13,408 nucleotides of DNA from Deltaproteobacteria bacterium (GTDB taxonomy: Bacteria > Myxococcota_A > UBA9160 > UBA4427): positions 1 to 13,408 of the forward strand of contig DRKE01000304.1 of the NCBI GenBank assembly GCA_011051925.1, given 5' to 3'. Positions 7,343 through 13,136 of this stretch are shown here, piece by piece. Numbering within the stretch: position 1 is the stretch's first letter; every line of letters starts with the position of its first letter. The notes under the pieces are model-generated. The model saw nothing but the letters and a program-made list of their open reading frames with translations, had not been told where the DNA came from and ran no database searches. A program made the translations under genes and the position numbers.

Positions 7343-8041
7343 ATGCAGACCAGCGATCCGGACATCCGGCTCATGCTCGCGTTCCGCGACGGCGACGAAT
7401 CGGCATTCTCGGATCTCTACCGACGCTGGGCGGGGCCCCTGCTCCGCTATCTGGAGCGAATCGTGAGAGAACGCGCGACGGCCGAAGAATTGCTGCAGGA
7501 AACCTTCATCCGGGTCCATGGCGCGCGGAATCGCTATTCGCCCGATGCGCGCTTCTCGACCTGGCTCTTCCGGATCGGGCGCAATCTCGCCTTGAACGAA
7601 CTCGATCGCGCCCATCGGCGCATGCCCCACTACTCGACGGACGCCGCCGATTCCAGGGATTCCTCGCGTCCCTCGTTGTCGTTGGTCTCGGGCGGCGCCC
7701 CGGTCGACGCCATCGTCGAGGCGCGTCGGGAATCGGACCGGATGGAGGCGAGACTGGCGGAACTGCCCGAACGACAGCGAACGGCGCTCTGGCTCGCCGC
7801 GGTCGAAGGCCACCCCTACGCAGAGATCGCGGAGATCCTCCAGACCTCGTCGAAATCCGTGAAAGCTCTCGTCCATCGTGCCCGGGCGACCCTGGTCGAG
7901 CGGATGGGCGATTCCGGAAGGACGTCCCGGCCGGGCGACCGAGCCGGGCGCGCGGCTGCGGCGGGCGCGTCCCGCTCGCGTGTCGAGGTCGCGGCCCACC
8001 CGAACGGACCGGAAGGGTCCCGAGGAAAGGAGGAGGGATGA
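7343..8041 (+). CDS. ECF-type RNA polymerase sigma factor (sigma-70 family, RpoE-like)
   Basis: This protein has 232 residues from the ATG at 7343. It directs RNA polymerase to the promoters of a stress or envelope regulon. Region 2 is at about 8-95, with ATAEELLQETFIRVH (46-59) and the -10 reading segment RFSTWLFRIGRN (70-81). Region 4 is at 137-187, with LPERQRTALWL and the helix-turn-helix YAEIAEIL...KSVKALVHRARATL. Regions 1.1 and 3 are absent, as in ECF factors. An unusual Gly/Arg/Ala-rich tail follows at 189-232. Starts at 7319 (TTG) or 7325 (ATG) are possible; 7343 matches family beginnings, although its GGAGGTG sits only 2-3 nt upstream. Its TGA overlaps the next ATG (ATGA, 8038-8041). 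The following membrane protein is its likely anti-sigma factor. Confidence 0.92.
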   Translation: MQTSDPDIRLMLAFRDGDESAFSDLYRRWAGPLLRYLERIVRERATAEELLQETFIRVHGARNRYSPDARFSTWLFRIGRNLALNELDRAHRRMPHYSTDAADSRDSSRPSLSLVSGGAPVDAIVEARRESDRMEARLAELPERQRTALWLAAVEGHPYAEIAEILQTSSKSVKALVHRARATLVERMGDSGRTSRPGDRAGRAAAAGASRSRVEVAAHPNGPEGSRGKEEG

Positions 8042-8706
8042 GTCCACACGACGATTCGCGACCCGAAGATCGCCTCGATCGCCTTCTCTCGGCGGATCTG
8101 GACGGAGAGATCGATTCCGGAGATCGCGCCTGGCTGGAAGAGCGCCTGGCCCGCGATCCGACGGCGCGCGCGCGGCTGGAGGCCTTCGCGCGCATAGACA
8201 CCGGATTGCGTCGACTGGCCGAGGCCCCCGTCGGGCAGGAGCGTCTCGCGGCCATGCTCGCGGATCTGCATTCGCGTCTCGAGGCGGAAACCGTCGGGGC
8301 ATCCGACGCCGCAGAGAAGAGCCCTTCCGACGTCGCGCCGGTTCTCGGGGCCGGGCGGTTCCCCGTGCGGCCCTGGGCTTCCGCTCTCGCTGTCGCCGCT
8401 GCGGCCGCGATCGCGGTGCTTCTTCTCCTTCCCGGTTCCGAGGACGATTCGGAAGCGCCCGCGCCATCGCTCGAGATGGTCGGGATCCCCGCGGATGCGA
8501 TGGCTCCCGAAGGGCCGGCTTCCGATCGGAACACCGATGCGGGCCTCGAACTCGACGCCGATCTGGAAGAGGGGTTGAGTGTCGTGCTGGGATACGGGGA
8601 GGATCCCTACGCGGGAGACGAACCCTCGATCGAGGATCTCGAGGTGATCGAGCAGCTCGACCTCCTCGATTTCCTTTCCTCCCGCGAAACGGCGGGTCGG
8701 GGATGA
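8038..8706 (+). CDS. Probable membrane-bound anti-sigma factor
   Basis: This 222-residue single-pass membrane protein is predicted to hold the upstream sigma factor at the inner membrane until a signal releases it. The cytoplasmic part (1-110) begins with RLDRLLSADLDGEID...WLEERLARDP, the pattern of anti-sigma domains with an SAxLDGEL-like core. It has no HxxxCxxC zinc motif. One hydrophobic segment spans about 113-132 and is Ala/Leu-rich. The outer part (133-222) is acidic and low-complexity, ending in EDLEVIEQLDLLDFLSS, a Leu/acid motif I associate with proteins of this locus type. Start: AAGGAGG just upstream of the ATG, overlapping the sigma stop. The role is inferred mainly from position and topology. 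It overlaps the next gene by ATGA at 8703-8706. Confidence 0.78.
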   Translation: MSPHDDSRPEDRLDRLLSADLDGEIDSGDRAWLEERLARDPTARARLEAFARIDTGLRRLAEAPVGQERLAAMLADLHSRLEAETVGASDAAEKSPSDVAPVLGAGRFPVRPWASALAVAAAAAIAVLLLLPGSEDDSEAPAPSLEMVGIPADAMAPEGPASDRNTDAGLELDADLEEGLSVVLGYGEDPYAGDEPSIEDLEVIEQLDLLDFLSSRETAGRG

Positions 8707-9365
8707 GACGCATGCCGCGACGTGGCCCGTCGCTTCTCGTCATCCTGGCGATCGGTGTCGGGATCTCGGCAGGGCCGGCCGTGATGGCCTCGGCCGGCGA
8801 TCGGGACGTCTCCGTCCGGGATCGTCCCGGCGTGCAGCGTCCGATCGACCGACCCCGCCGTCGGCCGGAACGCGATCGGGATCTCCGCTCCCGGGCGCGA
8901 CGGATCGAGCGCCGCCGCGCGGCAGAACGCTGGGAGCGGGCGACGCCACGCGAACGTCAGCGGATCCGCCGTGCGATGCGTTTTCTCGAACGCAGCCTGC
9001 CCGGCTGGAGTGCGGCCGAACGGCGGATCCTGCTTCGTCGCCTCGCGCGACTGCCGGAAGTCGAGCGGAAGGCGCTGCGTCGCCGGCTTCGCCGGATGGA
9101 CGAACTCGGCGGCAGGGAACGGGACCGGCTCGAGAACGAACTGCGTGCGATGATCGAACCGGAAGCCGAAGACATCCGTCGCCTCGAACGCAACATCGAT
9201 CGTTGGGCGGGTCTGTCGGAGGAGGAGCGCGAACGATATCGGAGACAGATGCGACGTTTCCGCTCCCTGCCCCTCGAAGAACGCCGGAAGCTGCTCGACG
9301 AGTGGGCCGAGCGTGACGGCGACGTCGAGGCACCGGAGGCCGGAGCGGAGGAGGAATCCCGATGA
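8703..9365 (+). CDS. Secreted Arg-rich DUF3106-like helical repeat protein
   Basis: This 220-residue protein has a signal peptide (1-31; basic start, LLVILAIGVGISAG core, ASA cleavage site) and a mature part that is extremely arginine-rich: 60 Arg but only 2 Lys in the precursor. Short helical units recur, each opening with a turn and a Ser/Pro/Gly-x-x-E-R element, near 81, 103, 118, 136, 172 and 190, with Trp/Leu before several of them (RWAGLSEEER, RSLPLEERRK). This resembles DUF3106, a family found after sigma/anti-sigma pairs in proteobacteria, and loosely Spy/CpxP-type periplasmic sensors. It may report envelope state to the anti-sigma factor; that is inference. Its start overlaps the anti-sigma stop and its stop overlaps the next start, both as ATGA. 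A biochemical function is not known to me. Confidence 0.8.
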   Translation: MRRMPRRGPSLLVILAIGVGISAGPAVMASAGDRDVSVRDRPGVQRPIDRPRRRPERDRDLRSRARRIERRRAAERWERATPRERQRIRRAMRFLERSLPGWSAAERRILLRRLARLPEVERKALRRRLRRMDELGGRERDRLENELRAMIEPEAEDIRRLERNIDRWAGLSEEERERYRRQMRRFRSLPLEERRKLLDEWAERDGDVEAPEAGAEEESR

Positions 9366-9607
9366 AGACCTCGACCGTCGAACTCGAGGTCGACCGCAGC
9401 CGCTGCGTCCTCTGCGGCGGTCCCAACGAATGCGCCCTCGCGCGGTCGTCGGGAGGGTCGGCGGGCGCGTCCAAGGCGCCCTGCTGGTGCGTGTCCGAGC
9501 GCTTTCCCGCCGCGCTTCTCGACCGGGCCGCTGCCAGGGATGGAGGGGCGAGCTGCATCTGCAGGCGCTGTCTCGAACGCGGTCGGACCGAAGCGGCTCC
9601 CGACTGA
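9362..9607 (+). CDS. Small cysteine-rich CWC-family protein
   Basis: This 81-residue cytoplasmic protein has eight Cys in the pattern of the Cys-rich CWC family: C15-x2-C18-x5-C24, PC41-W-C43 and C65-x-C67-x2-C70. The CWC tripeptide that names the family is at 41-43. The spacing suggests that it binds one or two metal ions, probably zinc, although no function is established. The start at 9362 overlaps the stop of the Arg-rich protein (ATGA, 9362-9365), making it the fourth gene of the sigma operon by coupling. A Cys-rich protein in a sigma operon could be a metal or redox reporter, but CWC genes also occur in other contexts, so the link may be passive. Confidence 0.85.
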   Translation: MKTSTVELEVDRSRCVLCGGPNECALARSSGGSAGASKAPCWCVSERFPAALLDRAAARDGGASCICRRCLERGRTEAAPD

Positions 9608-9624
9608 AGACGCCGCGCCCCGAT

Positions 9625-9641
9625 CCGAAGCCGTTCTTCGG
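9625..9641. terminator. Weak hairpin in the convergent gap between CWC gene and thiI
   Basis: CCGAAG (9625-9630) and CTTCGG (9636-9641) form a 6-bp stem with loop CCGTT in the 90-bp gap between two converging genes. A second small stem, TCCGG-CAT-CCGGA, lies at 9684-9696, next to the thiI stop. Neither is followed by a T-run on either strand, so termination here may depend on Rho. Position is the main support. Confidence 0.25.
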
Positions 9642-9697
9642 CCCTCCTGCAGTCGACGGTCGGACCTCATCCGGGCGATCCGGTCCGGCATCCGGAC

Positions 9698-11245
9698 TCA
9701 GGCTCCCGCGAGGCGCCGGACCTCCTTCAGCCCGCCCGGGATGTGTCGCGCATCGAGTCCGGCGCGCCGCATCAGGTCCGCGAGATGGGCGCTCTTGAGG
9801 CCGAACTCGCAATAGAGCACGTAGCCCTGGTTCGCGTCGAAGGCCCCGTAGGCGCGCAGGGCGTTCGGGAAATCGAGAAAGAGCGCACCCGGAAAATGCC
9901 ACTGGTCGTAGGCCGCCTTCGAACGCAGGTCGATCACGACCTTGTCCGCTTCGATTCCGGTCGCCACGAGATCCCCGGTCTCCCAGGCGTCGAGATCGAG
10001 ATCGCCGAGGATGAACTCCGTGCGGCTTTCGAGCGCGGACGACAGCACTTCCGGATCGAGCTTCGCTTCCTCTTCGAGGATGTCGGAGAGACGGGCGTGG
10101 GTGGCGGGCCGGCTCGGAACGATCGCGCAATACTCCGCGACGCGGGCAGAAAGGTCATGGGTTCCCACGATCTTCGATTCTTCGATGATCTCGTTCTTGT
10201 TGTTCCCGACCAGCGGTCGCAGGATCGGAAGCCGCGCACCGTCGGAGATGACGGCGAGGTTCTGGAGCGTCTGGGAGGAAACCTGCCCGATCGCCTCTCC
10301 GGTGACGATCGCCAGGGCGTCGAATCCCGCAGCGACCGCCTCGGCCGCGCGGATCATCATGCGTTTCAAGACGATCTGCCAGAAACGCATCGTGACCTTG
10401 TCCTGGATCTCGCGACTGACGGCGTCGAAGTCGATCGCATGGAATCGTGGTCGTGTACCCGCCTGCCACAGGTCGGCCAGCCGTTTGGCGATCGTGAGCG
10501 TTTCCAGCTGATGGGCGCGACCGCCGAGATTGCAGAAGACGTAGTCGAGGGCCACGCCACGGCGCAAGAGCCGCCAGGAGGCGACAGGGGAATCGAATCC
10601 TCCCGAAAGCAGGCTGACGGCGCGTCCTTCGGTACCGAGGGGCAGGCCTGCCGCGCCCTGTTCGCTGGCAACGAAGTAGTAGGCCTTGCGGGGATCGACC
10701 TCGACATGGATCGTCGCTTCGGGATCCGACAGGTCGACGCGGGAAGCGATCGGGCGGAGGGCCTCCCCGAGATCCCGTTCGATGTCTGCCGATCGCAGCG
10801 GAACTTCGTTGCGATCACCGACGCGCCGCGCTCGGATCGCGAAACGTCGATTCCGCACGAAGGGCTCGCCGAACCGACGGCCGGTCCGCACGATGTCCTC
10901 GAGGCCCGACCAGGGTTCGACATGGCAGAGGGAGACGGATTGGATCCCGAAGACCCGGGCGAGGCGTACCGCCATTTCATCATCGGTCGGCGGATTCCCG
11001 GCTTCGCCCCGCCCGCCGTCCGCCGGCTCGAGTTCGACGAAGATCCGATTGCGGTCGCGCAGGACGCGTGCGCGGCGGCCGCTCGCCTTGATCGAGGCCC
11101 GCAGGTTCTCGATGAGGCGTGACGTCATCCGCCGTCGCGTCGCTTCGGCCTTCGTCGTGAGGTCCCCGCTGAAGCGCAGGAGCAGCAGGCGCCGCCGGTC
11201 TTGCGGCGGGGTCGGCTCGTCCCGATCGAACTGGCTTCGACTCAC
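9698..11245 (-). CDS. thiI: tRNA 4-thiouridine synthetase ThiI with rhodanese domain
   Basis: This 515-residue cytoplasmic enzyme makes 4-thiouridine at position 8 of tRNA and, in rhodanese-bearing forms, can feed sulfur to thiazole synthesis. An NFLD/THUMP region spans about 18-200. The adenylating PP-loop domain starts with SLLSGGFDSP (211-220). A C-terminal rhodanese domain at about 425-515 carries the persulfide Cys479 in YVLYCEFGLKS. Cys373 in EYCAIVPSRPAT corresponds to E. coli Cys344, the disulfide partner of the rhodanese Cys456, so the whole sulfur relay is present. The GTG at 11245 is chosen because GGAG precedes it by 8 nt and RRLLLLRFSGDLTTK then aligns with the ThiI N-terminus. 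The frame continues far upstream only as a chance extension. Its GTGA overlaps the MFS stop, implying coupled translation. Confidence 0.93.
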   Translation of the reverse strand: MSRSQFDRDEPTPPQDRRRLLLLRFSGDLTTKAEATRRRMTSRLIENLRASIKASGRRARVLRDRNRIFVELEPADGGRGEAGNPPTDDEMAVRLARVFGIQSVSLCHVEPWSGLEDIVRTGRRFGEPFVRNRRFAIRARRVGDRNEVPLRSADIERDLGEALRPIASRVDLSDPEATIHVEVDPRKAYYFVASEQGAAGLPLGTEGRAVSLLSGGFDSPVASWRLLRRGVALDYVFCNLGGRAHQLETLTIAKRLADLWQAGTRPRFHAIDFDAVSREIQDKVTMRFWQIVLKRMMIRAAEAVAAGFDALAIVTGEAIGQVSSQTLQNLAVISDGARLPILRPLVGNNKNEIIEESKIVGTHDLSARVAEYCAIVPSRPATHARLSDILEEEAKLDPEVLSSALESRTEFILGDLDLDAWETGDLVATGIEADKVVIDLRSKAAYDQWHFPGALFLDFPNALRAYGAFDANQGYVLYCEFGLKSAHLADLMRRAGLDARHIPGGLKEVRRLAGA

Positions 11246-12627
11246 GTGGAGGTCTCCGAGGATGCGGGTTGCGGGTGATCGAGGTCGCCGGCCGGATCCT
11301 CCGCCGCTCCCGGAACCCGTGTCTCCTGGCGATCGAAGGCGCGTCCGAAGCCCCGTGCGGGCCACCAGTTGACGGCCTGGAGGAGCGCCATGATCACGAA
11401 GAAGACATCGTAGACCAGGATCCGATCCGGTGTGATCGAGAGTCCCCTCTCCAGGCCGAAGCCCGCGACGAGGGGAACGATGGCCGCGACCAGGCCGACG
11501 CTGACCGAGGCCGCGACGAGGGTTCGCGCAGGCGCTTCGACGGGGGTCAGTCGGAAGAGGACATGGGTGTCGGCCAGGCCGAAGCCGGCGGCGAGGAGCG
11601 CGTAGCCGAAGAAGAAGAGCAGCGCGCCGGCGAAGGCCTGCTCGCCCGCCCGGGCGACGACGAGCAGACAGAGCGTGAGCAGGGCCAGGCCGATCGAGGT
11701 CGCGAAGAAGACGACCGCCGCGCCCCGTTCGTCGATGATGCGTCCCCAGAAATAGAGGGAGACGAGTCCTCCCGTGAAGCTCGCGATCGTCGTCGCGAGG
11801 AGCTGCGCATCCGAGAAGCCGACTTCGCGTCGGAGCATCACGATCGCGAAGGGAAGGACCGCGGCGCGCAGCGCCTGGCCCGTCGTGACGGTCGTCATCA
11901 GCCGGCGTAGCCGGGGATCCGCGAAGACGAGCGCGAACGCCTCGCGGACCCGGATCGCCTGGCTCGACAACTCGCTCTGCTCCGGCATCCGGAAGATCAA
12001 CAGGAAGCGCAGGATGCCGAGAGCGAAGACCACGCCGAAGAGCGGCGCGAAGCCACCCGGATGGCGGGCGAGCCAGAGGGCGGAACCGACATAGAAGAGG
12101 ATCAGCGTCGCGTGCCAACCCGAGCGCAGGATCCCGAAGAAGCGCCCGATGCGATCCGGATCGACATAGGCGCGAAGCATCGGGAACCAGACGGTGTTGC
12201 CGATGCTGATTCCCGCCGAGGCGATCGCGAGGGAACCCAGGGCGATCCATGCGGGCCAGCGGGCACCGGAAGCCGCCGCCTCCCGAAGCGGGCCGAAGGC
12301 CAGGAGGGGAAGCATGCCGATGACGGCGAGAAGATGTCCCCGGAGCAGGATCTGGCGTTTCGGGATGCGCGCGACGCGACGCAGGGTCGGGAGCTGGAGC
12401 AGGTTCGCACCGGTCCGGATCGCGCTCTGGCTACCCACGAGGGTTTCGCCCGCGCCCAGGGCCAGCAGCGCCAGGGTGGGCAGGAACTCACTCAGGGCGA
12501 GTCCGAAAGCGTTTCCGGCGGGATGGCTCGCGATGGCCAGGCGCCGGCCTCGCGCTCGTTCGGCGTCGCTGAGCGGTTCCGGCGAAGGAGAACGGACCGG
12601 ATCTGTCTGGACGGATCGCCCTGCCAT
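11242..12627 (-). CDS. Major facilitator superfamily (MFS) transporter
   Basis: This integral inner-membrane protein has 461 residues from the ATG at 12627, with about twelve hydrophobic segments in two halves joined by a charged loop (around residues 205-225, MPEQSELSSQAIRVREAF). A motif A-like loop, FWGRIIDERGAA, lies between two helices of the second half. The C-terminus after the last helix is hydrophilic. The substrate cannot be predicted; export of a small molecule is most common for such proteins. The start at 12627 is preferred over ATGs at 12684 and 12687: GGAG lies 9 nt upstream of it, and the longer forms add only 20 hydrophilic residues that cross a hairpin. The stop overlaps the thiI start (GTGA, 11242-11245), an unexpected partner with no obvious metabolic link. 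Confidence 0.87.
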   Translation of the reverse strand: MAGRSVQTDPVRSPSPEPLSDAERARGRRLAIASHPAGNAFGLALSEFLPTLALLALGAGETLVGSQSAIRTGANLLQLPTLRRVARIPKRQILLRGHLLAVIGMLPLLAFGPLREAAASGARWPAWIALGSLAIASAGISIGNTVWFPMLRAYVDPDRIGRFFGILRSGWHATLILFYVGSALWLARHPGGFAPLFGVVFALGILRFLLIFRMPEQSELSSQAIRVREAFALVFADPRLRRLMTTVTTGQALRAAVLPFAIVMLRREVGFSDAQLLATTIASFTGGLVSLYFWGRIIDERGAAVVFFATSIGLALLTLCLLVVARAGEQAFAGALLFFFGYALLAAGFGLADTHVLFRLTPVEAPARTLVAASVSVGLVAAIVPLVAGFGLERGLSITPDRILVYDVFFVIMALLQAVNWWPARGFGRAFDRQETRVPGAAEDPAGDLDHPQPASSETST

Positions 12628-12650
12628 CGAATCAGGCTCCAAATCGGGTT

Positions 12651-12673
12651 CCCGGCCCTGCAAGAGGGCCGGG
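12651..12673. promoter_or_regulatory. 9-bp perfect inverted repeat in the divergent MFS/membrane-protein gap
   Basis: CCCGGCCCT (12651-12659) and AGGGCCGGG (12665-12673) are exact complements separated by GCAAG. The site lies centrally in the 68-bp gap between two divergent starts (12627 minus and 12696 plus), so one protein bound here could affect both promoters. As RNA it would be a very stable hairpin in either leader. No T-run follows. The structure is certain; the role is inferred. Confidence 0.38.
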
Positions 12674-12695
12674 CGATGGGGCATCATACCGGGCG

Positions 12696-13136
12696 ATGAA
12701 CCGACTGCGACTCTATCGATTCCTGATGGGCACGTTGGGTATCGCCTTTTTCGTCTTCGGCGCCGCGATGGTTGCCGTCTTCTTTCTCTATCAGCGGCCG
12801 GGGTCGGTTCCGCTGATTCCGACGGGGCCCATCGGACACTATTTCGTGGCCTTCACCGGATGCGCGCTGATGGGTTGGGCCGGCGGGCTCATCGGCGCTG
12901 CCCGGGCGCCCCTCGCCTCGCGATCGGTCGGTACGATGACGGCCTTCGTGCTTGCCCTGATGGCGCTGATCCGGATGGTCGCCTGGCTCATCGGGGATTA
13001 TGCGGTCTGGCTCGGCAATCTTCCGCGAAGCGAAGCGGGCTTCTTCCTCTTGATCGCGCTGGCGCTCGTGTGGCTGCGTCCGACGGTGGCCGAGAGTCGC
13101 ATGGCGGTGGATGTCGAGGGGGGAAATCTCCCATGA
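12696..13136 (+). CDS. Four-helix membrane protein of unknown function
   Basis: I do not recognise this 146-residue protein. It has four hydrophobic segments, at about 8-32, 47-69, 78-100 and 112-128, with short charged loops. Arg/Lys-rich ends (RLRLYR; RAPLASR) put the N-terminus on the inner side by the positive-inside rule. Its only Cys is Cys56 in the second helix, so it has no CxxC pair and does not look like a DsbD-type electron carrier. The ATG at 12696 has only a weak GGGCG ahead of it. Its TGA overlaps the next ATG (ATGA, 13133-13136), so it is very probably made together with the membrane-anchored redoxin that follows and may anchor, insert or serve it. That link is inference from position. 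Confidence 0.75.
   Translation: MNRLRLYRFLMGTLGIAFFVFGAAMVAVFFLYQRPGSVPLIPTGPIGHYFVAFTGCALMGWAGGLIGAARAPLASRSVGTMTAFVLALMALIRMVAWLIGDYAVWLGNLPRSEAGFFLLIALALVWLRPTVAESRMAVDVEGGNLP

Noticed and set aside
6965..8743. Minus-strand open frame of 592 codons over the sigma factor region
   Set aside because: No recognisable domain, Arg-rich composition, and fully covered by well-identified plus-strand genes.
11246..12250. Fusion of about 335 residues to the N-terminus of ThiI
   Set aside because: The extension is a Arg/Pro-rich shadow of the MFS gene in another frame; ThiI homology and a ribosome site begin at the GTG at 11245.
12194..13132. Upstream extension of the redoxin frame to 12194
   Set aside because: It is a shadow of the MFS and membrane protein genes; the hydrophobic signal begins at the ATG at 13133, which has a ribosome site and an ATGA overlap.
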